Source: Haloprofundus halobius
Lineage (GTDB): Archaea > Halobacteriota > Halobacteria > Halobacteriales > Haloferacaceae
DNA length: 64,000 nucleotides
Assembly: GCF_020097835.1 (NCBI RefSeq)
Contig: NZ_CP083666.1
Location: 1,116,001-1,180,000 of the forward strand
Reading direction: 5' to 3'
Each line of letters starts with the position of its first letter. Within the stretch, counting starts at the first letter, position 1. A model generated the notes under the pieces. It made no database searches. It was not told the origin of the DNA and worked only from the letters and a program-made list of their open reading frames with translations. Made by a program: the position numbers and the translations under genes. Positions 38,837-48,373 of the stretch are shown in pieces.

Positions 38837-40144
38837 CTACGCGAGCGCCTCTTCGAGCACCTGCAGGGGATGTCGAATCTCGTAGCCCGTTCCGTGTTCC
38901 ATCTGCATCGAACACGTCGGGCACTCGGTCATGCCCACGTTCCCGGAAGCGTGGTGCATGTGCTCGAACATCTCCTCGCCGATCTTCATCGACGTCTCGT
39001 ACTTCTCGGACTTCCAGCCGTACGTCCCCGAGATACCCGAACAGGAGGGGCCGACGTCCTCGATTTCGACGCCATCCACGTCTCTGAAGAGTTCGACGGC
39101 CTGCCGGTCGAGGCCCTGGTTTCGGGCGTGACACGGCGCGTGATACGCATACGTCTGTCCGGCCACCTCGCTGTCGGCGAGTGCGCCCTGCAAATCTTCG
39201 TGGATGCGGAGATACTCCATCGCCTCGTAGGTGTGCGCCGAGACGTCCTCGATGCCCTCTAAGTCGAACAGTTCCGGGTACTCCTGTTTCAGAGACATCG
39301 AACACGAGGTACAGGAGGCGATGACGTCGTAGCCGTCGGCGATGAGGCCCGAAAAAGTATCGACGTTGATGCCCGCGGCGCGTTTCGCGTCGTCGAGCAT
39401 CCCGTTGGCGAACATCGGGGTACCCGAACAGCGCTGTTTCGGCACGACGACCTCGTATTCGAACTCCTCGAAGACGCGGACCATCGCTTTACCCACCTCG
39501 GGCGTGTTGTAGTTCGAGTAACAGCCGTGGAAGTACGCCACGCGCTTGTCTTCCGACCGAACTTGTGGGCCGCCGCGTTCGTTCCACCACCCTCTGAAGG
39601 TCTGCTCGGCGAACTCGGGGAACTCCCGCTCGGAGGTGACGCCCAACACCTTCTCGTTGAACAGTTTGGTGGCGCCGAGACCCATCACGAAGTTCGTCAA
39701 CCGCGGCGCCTTGCTCCCGAGTTCGGCCATCGTCCGGTAGTTCGCCAAGAGACGGTTACGGATGTACTCGCGCGACAGTTTCTCCATCTGTTCGTCGACG
39801 AACTCGCCGCGGGCGGTGTTGTGCATCTGACTCAGCGGCACCGAGGAGGGACACGCATTATCGCAACGCATGCAGTTCGAGCAGTCCATCACCGACGCGT
39901 CGATGTCCTCGTCTTCTTTGCGCTTGAGTCGCCACTGCTCGGGACCCTGGAACTTCGGACCCGGGAACTCGTCGTCGACTTCGGCGACCGGACACGCCGA
40001 GTCGCAGGTCGTGCACTTGTAACAGTTGTCCGCGCCGGGTCTGAGGTCCATCTCCTCTGCTTCCGGGAAGACCTGTACGGGTTCGAAGTCGTCCTGTGCC
40101 ACGTTCGGGTTCGTCGTGTCGGCTGGGGTTTCTGCGTCGCTCAT
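38837..40144 (-). CDS. gpdC: Anaerobic glycerol-3-phosphate dehydrogenase subunit C (Fe-S)
   Basis: GpdC (435 residues) passes electrons from the GpdAB flavoprotein to the membrane quinone pool. Two [4Fe-4S] motifs are visible, CYKCTTCDSACP at 41-52 and CSNCMRCDNACP at 88-99. Two CCG-type domains follow, with HGCYSNYN, CSGTPMF, CTSCS, YHAPCHARNQG, SCSGISG and TECPTCSMQMEHGTG. It follows gpdB by 8 bases in the same operon. Confidence 0.93.
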   Translation of the reverse strand: MSDAETPADTTNPNVAQDDFEPVQVFPEAEEMDLRPGADNCYKCTTCDSACPVAEVDDEFPGPKFQGPEQWRLKRKEDEDIDASVMDCSNCMRCDNACPSSVPLSQMHNTARGEFVDEQMEKLSREYIRNRLLANYRTMAELGSKAPRLTNFVMGLGATKLFNEKVLGVTSEREFPEFAEQTFRGWWNERGGPQVRSEDKRVAYFHGCYSNYNTPEVGKAMVRVFEEFEYEVVVPKQRCSGTPMFANGMLDDAKRAAGINVDTFSGLIADGYDVIASCTSCSMSLKQEYPELFDLEGIEDVSAHTYEAMEYLRIHEDLQGALADSEVAGQTYAYHAPCHARNQGLDRQAVELFRDVDGVEIEDVGPSCSGISGTYGWKSEKYETSMKIGEEMFEHMHHASGNVGMTECPTCSMQMEHGTGYEIRHPLQVLEEALA

Positions 40145-40152
40145 GGGTGCTA

Positions 40153-41427
40153 TTAGATACTCGCTCCTGCGCCTCGTCCGGCGACGACGCCGGTCGCGAG
40201 GGAGATTCCACTGCTCGATTTCTCGGCCGCGCCGTCGGCACCGCCGACGACCGCACCCGCCGCCCGTAAGTTCGAAAACCGCGGGGAATTCTCGACGCCC
40301 ACGACGCGCATTTCGTCGTCGACGACGACGCCGAACTTTGCGAACGGGTGGTCGCCGAAGGCGTCGGTGTCGAACCAGTCGTAGCGGTCGGACGGGTGGG
40401 GAACGTACGAACCGAAAATCGGTTCTCGGACGCGCGATCGATCGGAGTCGATGCCTTTGCCGACTAACCCCCCGGTCGCGAGCACGAACTCGTCGGCGTG
40501 ATACGGCACTCTCGTGCGCTTGCGGTCGACGTACACCGCTTGCAACCGGTCGCCGTCGGCTTCGTAGTCGACGACCGGGTTTCCAGAACTAATCCTCACG
40601 CCAGCGTCGTCGAGCGCCGCAAACAGCGCGTCTTCGAGTCGCAGTCCGGGGAAACTCGGCGGTCCCATCGGAATCTCGAACACCTCCGCACCGAGCTGTG
40701 ATTCGAGGTCCGTACGAACCTCTGACGCGTGTTCGTCGCCCAAGAACGAGGGAAAGCCGACGCGTTCGGCCCCTTTGAGCCGCGGTTTCACGGTCTCGGC
40801 GACCGCTTCGCGCATGCCCACCGAGCGTCCCGCGAAACGGATCTCCTCGTCTGTATCGAGCGCTTTGGCGAATCTCGTCACCTTCGCATCCGCGCGGTAC
40901 TCTTTGGGGAACGACAACTCGGCACCGCGAACGTCGAAGGGGACGCCCGCCGCTTCGAGGTGGTCGGAGACGAGTCGAGCGTCGAAATCAGTCAGGGAGC
41001 GAAAGCCGACGACGAGCATCGACCGAGCGTCGCTGGCGAGGCCCGCTGCCGACGCCGTCGGATACCGAGCGGTCGGTTTGACCGTGCCGCCGTAGGTGGG
41101 AACCAACGCGTTCGCGTCGGTGTGACTCCCGCGATAACCGTCGCCGGTCACCTCGTCGAACAGCGAGAGACCGTCGCGAATCGCTCCCTCGCCGACGAGC
41201 GAATACGGATGGTCGTCGGGGAGCGACGAAAGCGCGGCGAATGGGTCCGAAACGGGGCCGTCGCCGTTCGGATAGCCGAGCACGTCGACGAGGCCGCTGG
41301 CGAAGCGCAAGGTACTCTTCTTGTAGGAGACGAGGCGGACGCTCGCCCCCGTCTCGGCGGCCGAGAGTGCGGCTATCGACCCGGTCAACCCACCGCCGAC
41401 GACGATCACGTTTTCTCGAATCGGCAT
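40153..41427 (-). CDS. gpdB: Anaerobic glycerol-3-phosphate dehydrogenase subunit B
   Basis: GpdB (424 residues) is the second flavoprotein subunit of the GpdABC enzyme oxidising glycerol 3-phosphate to DHAP. The FAD-binding start is VIVVGGGLTGSIAALSAAE, and FASGLVDVLGYP, PTARYPTASAAGL, EIPMGPPSFPGLRLEDAL and FVLATGGLVGKGI are the expected blocks. The ATG at 41427 shares a base with the gpdA stop (TGATG), so translation is coupled. Confidence 0.92.
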   Translation of the reverse strand: MPIRENVIVVGGGLTGSIAALSAAETGASVRLVSYKKSTLRFASGLVDVLGYPNGDGPVSDPFAALSSLPDDHPYSLVGEGAIRDGLSLFDEVTGDGYRGSHTDANALVPTYGGTVKPTARYPTASAAGLASDARSMLVVGFRSLTDFDARLVSDHLEAAGVPFDVRGAELSFPKEYRADAKVTRFAKALDTDEEIRFAGRSVGMREAVAETVKPRLKGAERVGFPSFLGDEHASEVRTDLESQLGAEVFEIPMGPPSFPGLRLEDALFAALDDAGVRISSGNPVVDYEADGDRLQAVYVDRKRTRVPYHADEFVLATGGLVGKGIDSDRSRVREPIFGSYVPHPSDRYDWFDTDAFGDHPFAKFGVVVDDEMRVVGVENSPRFSNLRAAGAVVGGADGAAEKSSSGISLATGVVAGRGAGASI

Positions 41428-43238
41428 CAGTACTCACCTCGGTCGTCGCGTCGGCGACTACCGTCGCTGCGCCTCGCTTGCGACGAGGTTCCGCTCGTTT
41501 CGCTCGCGGAACCCCCGTCGGCGGCTGTCGCGCCCGACTGACCGGTTTCACCGTCACTCGCGTCGACGCCGACCCCGCCGTCGAAGGCGGCGAAGTCGAC
41601 GGCTCCGTCCAGTGCCGCGGGGTCGCCGTCGCGGTTCATCGTCGTCGCGTGGAGCGCGTAGTTCAACATCGCTTGCGAGAGCTGTTCGCCCCACAGCGCG
41701 TGTCGCTCGCCCTTCCAGCGCTCCTGGAACAGTTCGTCGAGCGCGTCTCGTGCCGTTGGCTCGTCGTATTCCGGCGAGAGTTCGGCGGCCATGCGATGAC
41801 AGCAGAAGCCGCCCTGACAGTTACCCATCGACGCGCGCGTGCGGATGCGCACGGCGTTGAGGTCAGACCCGGACTGGCTGATAGCGTCCTGAATCTCGGC
41901 GCGAGTAACCGCCTCACAGTCGCAAACTACTGGATTCGGTTCGCCGGTCTTGAGCACTTCGTCGGCGCGCGAGCCGAGGCGTTGGACGCTGCGGCGGCCG
42001 ATTGGCGAGCGGAGGCCGAACTCGTCCATGTAGTCTCGAAGGACCGAGAAATCCTCGCTACCCGGGAGCGGTTCGTCGGCGGTGCGGCAGACCGCGTCGA
42101 TGCCGAACTGCTCGCAGACGTGGTCGGAGATCTTCTCGGCCATCATCCGATACGTGGTGAACTTCCCGCCGACGATGCTGGTCATGCCGGGCAGATCGTC
42201 GCGTTCCTCGTGGTCGAGCAGGAAGAAGTCGCGCGTGATGTCGGTGGGGTCCGTAGTACCCGTCCCCGGCGGTTCGTACAGCGGACGGACACCCCAGAAG
42301 GAGCGAATCGTCCGGGCTTCCTTGAGTATCGGGACCAGCTCGGAGAGGGTGTCGATCATCAGATCCACTTCCCACTGTTCTTCGGGGTAGTCGTCGGGGT
42401 CCTCGACTTCCTCGTCGGTCGTGCCGAGAATCGCAGTCGTCTCGTGGGGGACGACGATGTCGGCGTCGCCTTTGGGCCGACAGCGGTTGACGACGGTGTC
42501 GACCTGGCGAGTGTTCATGATGGTCATGACGCCTTTCGAGGGCCGGACGGCCACCTCGACGCCGGCCATCTCGCCGAGTTGGCCGGCCCACGCGCCCGTC
42601 GCGTTCACCACGTAGTCGGCGCGAATCTCCTCGGTCGTCCCGGGCGTGCGGTGGACGCGCTTTCCCGGCCCGGAATCGTGTTTCACTTCGACGCCGACGA
42701 CCGCTCCCGATTCGACGAGGACGTCGATGACTTCGGCGTGGGTTTCGATGCGCGCGCCGTACTCCTGAGCGCTGGCGGCGTTGGCGACGCAGAGACGGAA
42801 GGGGTCGATGGCCCCGTCGGGGACCTTAATCGCTCGTTCGATGTCTTTCGCGAGGAAGGGTTCGATCTCTCGGGCTTCCTCGGCGGTGAGCTCTTCGGCG
42901 GGGATGTCGCACTCGCGACAGCCCTCCAACTTTTCCTGGAAGTAGTCGTCGGGGTCGTCGGGTTTCTGGACGAAGAGGCCGCCGGTCATCTCGACGCAGT
43001 GGGAGGCGATATCCCGAAGAACGCGGTTCTCCTCGATACACTCTTTCGCACTTGCTTGGTCGGAGACGGCGTAGCGCCCGCCGCTGTGAAGCAGGCCGTG
43101 CATCCGACCGGTGGTGCCGTGGGTCAAGTTACCTCGTTCGACGAGGGTGACGTCGAGGCCGCGCATCGCGAGGTCGCGCGCGATACCGCAACCGGTCGAC
43201 CCGCCCCCGACGACGAGCACGTGGGGTGAGTCAGTCAT
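41427..43238 (-). CDS. gpdA: Anaerobic glycerol-3-phosphate dehydrogenase subunit A
   Basis: GpdA (603 residues) carries FAD and the active site. [21 protein letters not shown] is the nucleotide fold, [19 protein letters not shown] follows, and [23 protein letters not shown] lies near residue 380. The C-terminal part has the BFD-like [2Fe-2S] motif with CDCEAV and CQGGFCC. The tail is low-complexity ([16 protein letters not shown]). It is first in gpdA-gpdB-gpdC. A TATA-like CTTTATC on the minus strand (43307-43313) lies about 70 bases upstream, so this mRNA may have a leader. Confidence 0.94.
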   Translation of the reverse strand: MTDSPHVLVVGGGSTGCGIARDLAMRGLDVTLVERGNLTHGTTGRMHGLLHSGGRYAVSDQASAKECIEENRVLRDIASHCVEMTGGLFVQKPDDPDDYFQEKLEGCRECDIPAEELTAEEAREIEPFLAKDIERAIKVPDGAIDPFRLCVANAASAQEYGARIETHAEVIDVLVESGAVVGVEVKHDSGPGKRVHRTPGTTEEIRADYVVNATGAWAGQLGEMAGVEVAVRPSKGVMTIMNTRQVDTVVNRCRPKGDADIVVPHETTAILGTTDEEVEDPDDYPEEQWEVDLMIDTLSELVPILKEARTIRSFWGVRPLYEPPGTGTTDPTDITRDFFLLDHEERDDLPGMTSIVGGKFTTYRMMAEKISDHVCEQFGIDAVCRTADEPLPGSEDFSVLRDYMDEFGLRSPIGRRSVQRLGSRADEVLKTGEPNPVVCDCEAVTRAEIQDAISQSGSDLNAVRIRTRASMGNCQGGFCCHRMAAELSPEYDEPTARDALDELFQERWKGERHALWGEQLSQAMLNYALHATTMNRDGDPAALDGAVDFAAFDGGVGVDASDGETGQSGATAADGGSASETSGTSSQARRSDGSRRRDDRGEY

Positions 43239-43524
43239 TGGTTCACAGTGACGAGGGTTCGTGGAGACTTCACTCTACCTCCGTCGAATCGGACTGTTCT
43301 GCCTTCGATAAAGTACTAACGCAGCGATTTAGCCAGAAAGTAGAAACTACTGGAGTAGTGACTGTACACGAAATAATTGCTTTTGCGCCACTCCGTCCGG
43401 CTATACGGTTGAAAAGTGAGCAACGTTTATCATCTTCTTTCGCGGTTTTCCATTGTGGTGTAGGACGCTAGCACGCCAGCGTGACGTGCGGACAACGTCC
43501 GACACACGAGAGGGTGAACACAAT
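43239..43524. promoter_or_regulatory. Divergent gpdA/glpK control region
   Basis: The 286 bases hold TATA-like boxes for both directions (CTTTATC, minus strand 43307-43313; GTTTATC, plus strand 43425-43431), each about 70-100 bases from its ATG. An overlapping inverted-repeat cluster occupies 43339-43359. A short CGGAC-AAC-GTCCG repeat (43489-43501) lies in the glpK leader. The region is richer in A+T than its surroundings. It most likely binds a glycerol- or sugar-responsive regulator. Confidence 0.65.
43339..43359. promoter_or_regulatory. Tandem inverted repeats, candidate operator
   Basis: AGTAG-AAA-CTACT (43339-43351) overlaps ACTACT-GG-AGTAGT (43346-43359). The three alternating AGTAG/CTACT half sites lie between the two divergent TATA-like boxes. 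The half sites are short, so the regulator is open. Confidence 0.55.
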
Positions 43525-45063
43525 ATGGCAACAGAGACGTACGTTGGCGCTATCGACCAAGGAACGACGGGCACGCGATTCATGGTCTTCGACCATAGCG
43601 GACGCGTCGTCACCAGCGCGTACGAGAAACACGAACAGATATATCCGGAACCGGGATGGGTCGAACACGACCCGGCCGAGATCTGGGAGAAGACGCAGTC
43701 TGTGATAACGACCGCGCTTCAGGACGCCGACCTGTCGGCCGACCAGTTGGAGGCTATCGGCATCACGAACCAGCGTGAGACGACGCTGCTGTGGGATGCC
43801 GACTCCGGAACGCCGGTCCACAACGCCATCGTCTGGCAGGACCGCCGGACGACCGATCGCGTCGAACAGTTGCAGGAGGAGGACAAAGTCGAGTGGATTC
43901 GCGGCAAAACCGGACTCGAAGCCGACGCGTACTTCTCGGCGACGAAAGCCGAGTGGTTGCTCGACAACGCCGACCCGATGAAGATGCAACGGGCGCGACC
44001 CGCGGACGTCCGCGAGCGCGCCGAGGACGGCGAGGTGCTGTTCGGCACCATCGACACGTGGCTCATCTACAAACTGACGGGCAACCACATCACCGACGTG
44101 ACGAACGCATCGCGGACGATGCTGTTCGACATCCACGAGATGGACTGGGACGACGAACTCTGCGAGGAGTTCGACGTCCCGATGGCGATGCTCCCGGAGG
44201 TCCGTCCCTCCTCCGACGACAACTACTACGGGACGACCGACTCCGAGGGGTTCCTCGACACCGAGGTACCCGTCGCAGGTGCACTCGGCGACCAGCAGGC
44301 GGCGCTGTTCGGCCAGACGTGTTTCGACGAGGGCGACGCGAAGAACACCTACGGCACCGGGTCGTTCATGCTGATGAACACCGGCGAGGAGGCCGTCGAG
44401 AGCGAACACGGCCTGCTGACGACCGTCGGCTTCCAGCGCTCGGGCCAACCGGTGCAGTACGCCCTCGAAGGCGCTATCTTCGTCACCGGCGCGGCCATCG
44501 AGTGGCTCGAAGACATGACGCTCATCTCGGACGCCTCCGAGAGCGAGACGCTCGCGCGGAGCGTGGACTCGACCGACGGCGTCTACTTCGTTCCGGCGTT
44601 CACGGGCCTCGGCGCGCCGCACTGGGACGGCCGCGCCCGCGGCACCATCGTCGGGATGACCCGCGGAACACGCCGCGAGCACGTCGTCCGCGCGGCGCTC
44701 GAATCTATCGCCTTCCAGACGAGGGACGTCGCCGACGCGATGGAGGCCGACTCCGGCATCGACATGACCGACCTCCGCGTCGACGGCGGCGCGGTGAAGA
44801 ACAACTTCCTCTGCCAACTCCAGGCGAACATCGTCGGGTCGACCATCGTTCGCCCGCAGGTCGACGAGACGACGGCGTTGGGCTCTGCCTACGCAGCGGG
44901 ACTGGCTGTCGGGTACTGGGAGACGGTCGACGAACTGCGTGACAACTGGCAGGTCGACCGCGAGTTCGAATCGGAGGAGAAAGACGACGTCGAGGCCCGC
45001 CACGAGCGCTGGCAGGAGGCGGTCAAACGCTCGCTCGACTGGGCGCGCGACGGGAGTGACTGA
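43525..45063 (+). CDS. glpK: Glycerol kinase
   Basis: GlpK (512 residues) phosphorylates glycerol to sn-glycerol 3-phosphate with ATP, the committed step of glycerol use in haloarchaea. The FGGY kinase motifs are GAIDQGTTGTRFMVFD, GITNQRETTLLWD, VWQDRRTTDRV, GALGDQQAALFGQ and NTYGTGSFMLMNTG, plus the second signature around LRVDGGAVKNNFLCQLQANI. The ATG at 43525 begins MATETYVGAIDQG. An in-frame upstream extension is not supported. It is followed two bases later by a candidate transporter gene. Confidence 0.97.
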   Translation: MATETYVGAIDQGTTGTRFMVFDHSGRVVTSAYEKHEQIYPEPGWVEHDPAEIWEKTQSVITTALQDADLSADQLEAIGITNQRETTLLWDADSGTPVHNAIVWQDRRTTDRVEQLQEEDKVEWIRGKTGLEADAYFSATKAEWLLDNADPMKMQRARPADVRERAEDGEVLFGTIDTWLIYKLTGNHITDVTNASRTMLFDIHEMDWDDELCEEFDVPMAMLPEVRPSSDDNYYGTTDSEGFLDTEVPVAGALGDQQAALFGQTCFDEGDAKNTYGTGSFMLMNTGEEAVESEHGLLTTVGFQRSGQPVQYALEGAIFVTGAAIEWLEDMTLISDASESETLARSVDSTDGVYFVPAFTGLGAPHWDGRARGTIVGMTRGTRREHVVRAALESIAFQTRDVADAMEADSGIDMTDLRVDGGAVKNNFLCQLQANIVGSTIVRPQVDETTALGSAYAAGLAVGYWETVDELRDNWQVDREFESEEKDDVEARHERWQEAVKRSLDWARDGSD

Positions 45064-45065
45064 CG

Positions 45066-46193
45066 ATGCTGAAACTCGGATCGTTGACCGCAGTCGGTCT
45101 CGCCGGTTTCGTTCCGGTGATGCAGACCAGTTTCGGCGTCTTCGTCGACCCGGTGATGATTCTGGCGGCGCTCGCAGGTGGCGCGTTCGGCGCGGCGCTG
45201 GGCGCGCTCCCGGCGTTCATCTTCACCGGCTTCATGGTCATCGCCGGGCAGGTCGCCGAGTACGTGAATCCGGAGGCGGCCGGTATCACGGGCGCTATCG
45301 CCTTCGGGCCGCCGTTCTCGCCGGCCATCAGTTTCGCCGGCGGCGCGGCCGCGGCGGCGTACGCCGCCAAACAGGGCTACATGGACACCGGCTTCGACTA
45401 CCACGAGGCGAAGAACATCGCCTTCGCGCAGGGGACGAAGCCCGACGTGCTTCTCGTGGGCGCGGTGTTCGGCGTCGTCGGCTACTGGCTGACTCAGCTT
45501 TCGGCCGTCTTCCTCCTGCCGTGGGACGCCATCGCGATGGGCGTCGTCCTCTCGGCGCTCATCCACCGACTCGCCTTCGGCTACTCGCTCATCGGCGACG
45601 TTCGGGGCGGCAGCCTCCTCGACATGTCTCCGTTCGAGCGCGAGGAGATGCGCGCGGGCGGCGGCGGCGGCGAAGCCGCAGTCGACGGTGGAACGGACCA
45701 ACTGCGTTCCGACGGCGGAATGGCGACGAAGTCGCGCTTCGCAGTCGAGCCGTGGCTCCCCCACCAGTACAAGTGGGTGAACGTCGCCACGCTCAGTATC
45801 TTCGGCGGTCTGCTCGGCGCGTTCATCGCGCTCGAAACCGGACTCGTCTTCCTCGGGTTCGGCATCAGCGCGGCGACGCTGGTGTTCCTAAACTGCGGCG
45901 TCGAACAGATTCCGGTCACCCACCACATCACGCTCATCGGGAGCGCGGGTGCGGTCGCCGCCGTCGGCGGTGACCCGGCCGGAGCGACGGTCGTCGGCCT
46001 CCTCGCGGGGGCGTTCTTCGGCCTCATCTCGGGACTGTTCGGCGAAGCGTTCCAGCGCGTCTTCTACGCGCATGGCGACACCCACTGGGACCCGCCGGCG
46101 GCGGCCATCGTCTTCGGGTCGCTCGTCATCGCGCTTCTGGCAATCGTGGGTATTCTCCCCGACTCGTCGTACGTGCCGACGCTCGGGCTCTAA
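45066..46193 (+). CDS. Polytopic membrane protein, candidate glycerol transporter
   Basis: A 375-residue membrane protein with roughly ten hydrophobic helices arranged in two halves, about residues 1-185 and 230-375. A polar linker rich in glycine (RAGGGGGEAAVDGG) joins them. It has no NPA motifs, so it is not an aquaglyceroporin. The ATG lies two bases after the glpK stop, and the gene is almost certainly co-transcribed with it. Glycerol uptake is an inference from context only. Conserved-looking polar spots include EQIPVTHHITLIGS and FYAHGDTHWDPP. I do not recognise a named family. Confidence 0.65.
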   Translation: MLKLGSLTAVGLAGFVPVMQTSFGVFVDPVMILAALAGGAFGAALGALPAFIFTGFMVIAGQVAEYVNPEAAGITGAIAFGPPFSPAISFAGGAAAAAYAAKQGYMDTGFDYHEAKNIAFAQGTKPDVLLVGAVFGVVGYWLTQLSAVFLLPWDAIAMGVVLSALIHRLAFGYSLIGDVRGGSLLDMSPFEREEMRAGGGGGEAAVDGGTDQLRSDGGMATKSRFAVEPWLPHQYKWVNVATLSIFGGLLGAFIALETGLVFLGFGISAATLVFLNCGVEQIPVTHHITLIGSAGAVAAVGGDPAGATVVGLLAGAFFGLISGLFGEAFQRVFYAHGDTHWDPPAAAIVFGSLVIALLAIVGILPDSSYVPTLGL

Positions 46194-46379
46194 CCAACCT
46201 CTCGTCCTCTTCGTCGGTCGGACGCAGTCGCTCGCGCTCGGCGCGAACTCCTCCTAAATCTGTGGCGTCCGCGACACGTCGAGGGCAGTCGTCGAACGGT
46301 GGGTTCTCGAACACCCGACGTACTGACGTTTCGGCGCGACACTTCTCCTCTTACCCTCCGACAGTCGCGTCTCGGTCGG

Positions 46380-47054
46380 TCACCCCAACGGTTTGGTCTC
46401 GTCTTCGGTGATTTCGGCGAGGTGGAGCGTGCTCTCGGCCAGCGAGTTGTGTGCCCGTCGGAGTCGTTCCGAGAGCGCCTGCTGTGTGATGCCGATCTCG
46501 TCGGCGAGTTCGGTGAGCGTCACGTCCCGCGGCACTTTAAAGTAGCCCCGCTGGTGGGCGACGACGAACGCCTCCCGCTGTTCGTCGGTGAGCGCGAACT
46601 CGCTGCGCCCGAACGTCTCGTCGAGTTCCGAGATTCGCTCGACGGTTATCGGGAATCCGTTCGACTCCCACTTTTCGTGCGCCGACGCGAGCTGCTCGTG
46701 ACGCGGAAACAGCGTCCGGAAGCGCCACGTACCCTCCTCCGCGGAGGCTCCGAGCAGCGTCGCCTCACCGAGTAGCGTCGCGAGCGCATCTCTAACCGGC
46801 CGCTTCCACTCCACCTGGTAGAGCCACTTTCCGTTCAGATCCGCGAGAAGGGTCGCCGCCTCCACCGACGGGTCCGCGGCGAGGGCGGTTCCGACGTCCG
46901 CGGACTCGCCATCGAACCACAGGAGAGAAGCCGGGGACGCCGCGCCGTGCGCCGCCGTTCGGAGCACGTCGATAGAGACACTCGGACATCTCTCGAAGAG
47001 TTCTCCGAGGGCGAACTGTTCGGCCGGGGTACGTAGCTCTGCGATCGTTGTCAT
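46380..47054 (-). CDS. Bat-type (HTH_10) transcription regulator
   Basis: A 224-residue haloarchaeal regulator. The N-terminal 150 or so residues form a sensory-type domain, beginning MTTIAELRTPAEQFALG. The C-terminal HTH_10 is FALTDEQREAFVVAHQRGYF followed by VTLTELADEIGITQQALSERLRRA. It is encoded between the glycerol transporter candidate and dhaM, on the dha strand but 188 bases from dhaM. A role in regulating this island is plausible but not shown. The 186 bases between it and the transporter hold nothing I recognise. Confidence 0.85.
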   Translation of the reverse strand: MTTIAELRTPAEQFALGELFERCPSVSIDVLRTAAHGAASPASLLWFDGESADVGTALAADPSVEAATLLADLNGKWLYQVEWKRPVRDALATLLGEATLLGASAEEGTWRFRTLFPRHEQLASAHEKWESNGFPITVERISELDETFGRSEFALTDEQREAFVVAHQRGYFKVPRDVTLTELADEIGITQQALSERLRRAHNSLAESTLHLAEITEDETKPLG

Positions 47055-47216
47055 TTATTCTGGTTCCTCTCTGAGCTGTCGCGATGACTGCTCTCCGGAT
47101 GCCCGTCTTCCTTGAACTGTGGTCGACGAGTAGTGAGATAAGCGGTTTCCCGACTCAGGGAGACATACATTCACACTAACCGAACCGATCGACGACCGCG
47201 GCGACGGGTCGCGACC

Positions 47217-47235
47217 GTCGGGAGGGTCTCCCGAC
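47217..47235 (-). terminator. Hairpin after dhaM
   Basis: GTCGGGAG and CTCCCGAC pair perfectly over a 3-base loop, seven bases after the dhaM stop. No T-run follows on the minus strand, so it may be a 3'-end stabiliser more than an intrinsic terminator. Confidence 0.45.
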
Positions 47236-47242
47236 TGATCGT

Positions 47243-47629
47243 TCAGTCCAGCTTTCGGTACTCTCGTGCCTCCTCAGCGGCGTTGACGACCGATTCCAGC
47301 GTCGCCTTCGACCCGCTCGCCTCGACGGCGGCGTTGAGCGCCCCTTCCAGTATCGGTGCGTCGGCGATTCGGACGGTCGCGTCGCCCATCTCCACCGCGA
47401 GCTCGGCGTTCATCACCGCGCTCCCGAGGTCGACGAGGACGACGACCCCGTCGCCGTCGTCGGCGTCGGCGATGGCGGCCTCGATTCGGTCGACGCTCGT
47501 GCCGATCCCGCCGTCCGAGTCGCCGCCGGCGGGTTCGATACGAGCGTCGCTGCCGCCCATCTGTGCGGCGATGTCACAGATCCCCTCCGCGGCCTTCTCG
47601 CTGTGAGAGACGACGGCGAGGCCGACCAT
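47243..47629 (-). CDS. dhaM: PTS-dependent dihydroxyacetone kinase phosphotransferase subunit DhaM
   Basis: DhaM (128 residues) is an EIIA-mannose-type domain that passes phosphate to DhaL-ADP. H9 in LAVVSHS is the phosphorylation site. VVLVDLGSAVMNAELAVEM and ADAPILEGALNAAVEAS are the conserved blocks. Unlike the E. coli protein it has no fused HPr or EI domain, so those must come from elsewhere in the genome. The ATG directly abuts the dhaL stop. Confidence 0.92.
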   Translation of the reverse strand: MVGLAVVSHSEKAAEGICDIAAQMGGSDARIEPAGGDSDGGIGTSVDRIEAAIADADDGDGVVVLVDLGSAVMNAELAVEMGDATVRIADAPILEGALNAAVEASGSKATLESVVNAAEEAREYRKLD

Positions 47630-48373
47630 CTACTCGTCCCCCTCGCCGAGCGGTTCGTCGGCTACCTCCTCGGGCGGCTCGTCCGGGACGTCCGGCGACC
47701 GGGCGTCGCGCACCACTTCGCCGTCGAGATACTCCTCGGCGGTTTCGAGCAGTTCCTCCAGGATGTACAGCGTGCTCGTCGCGCCGGGGTCCTGGTGGCC
47801 GACGGAGCGCCAGTCGAGGTAGGAGGCGCGACCCTTCCGCGCCCGCAGCGGCACGGTGTATCGGACGCCGCGCTCGCAAGCGTCGACTGCCTTCGAGAGC
47901 GCGGTCAGCGGCGGCAGGTCGTCCTGTTCGATGGACTTCTTGTAGGTGTGGACCACCGGGACGAGCGCGTCGACCATCGTCTTCGCACCGATCTCGGCTT
48001 TCCCGCGGTCTTGGACTTTCTGGAGATACGCCTCCGCGAACGCGACGCTCGTCTCGGCGGTGATGCCGCCTTCGAGTTCCTTGCTGGCGAGCATCGTCGA
48101 CCCGCCGTACAGCGGTCCCGCAGCGCCGCCGACGTTCGAGATGATGGTCTTCCCAACCAACTTGACGAGTTCGTCGGCCTCCATCCCGTCGGTGTCGTCG
48201 TCCTCGACAGCTTCGACGACGGCCCGAAAGCCGCGGTCCATGTTCGCCCCGTGGTCGGCGTCGCCGATGGCCGAGTCGAGTTCCGTGAGGTACGCTTTCT
48301 CCTCAGCGATGCGCGCGGCGACGTTGTCGACGGCCGCCAAGATAGCCTCCCGCTGAATCTCCGCGTCTGCCAT
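47630..48373 (-). CDS. dhaL: Dihydroxyacetone kinase subunit DhaL
   Basis: DhaL (247 residues) holds the ADP/ATP cofactor that is rephosphorylated by DhaM and donates phosphate to DHA on DhaK. The metal-phosphate site is IGDADHGANMDRG (about 36-48), and NVGGAAGPLYGGSTM is the second conserved block. It is longer than bacterial DhaL (about 210) by an acidic C-terminal tail (DVPDEPPEEVADEPLGEGDE). The ATG at 48373 is the family start. An upstream in-frame extension of nine residues is less likely. Confidence 0.93.
   Translation of the reverse strand: MADAEIQREAILAAVDNVAARIAEEKAYLTELDSAIGDADHGANMDRGFRAVVEAVEDDDTDGMEADELVKLVGKTIISNVGGAAGPLYGGSTMLASKELEGGITAETSVAFAEAYLQKVQDRGKAEIGAKTMVDALVPVVHTYKKSIEQDDLPPLTALSKAVDACERGVRYTVPLRARKGRASYLDWRSVGHQDPGATSTLYILEELLETAEEYLDGEVVRDARSPDVPDEPPEEVADEPLGEGDE

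Noticed and set aside
40997-43238. Repeat pair between the two gpdA-like genes as recent duplication
   Set aside because: Similarity is at the protein level. The nucleotide sequences differ throughout, so this is an old paralogy and not a recent repeat.
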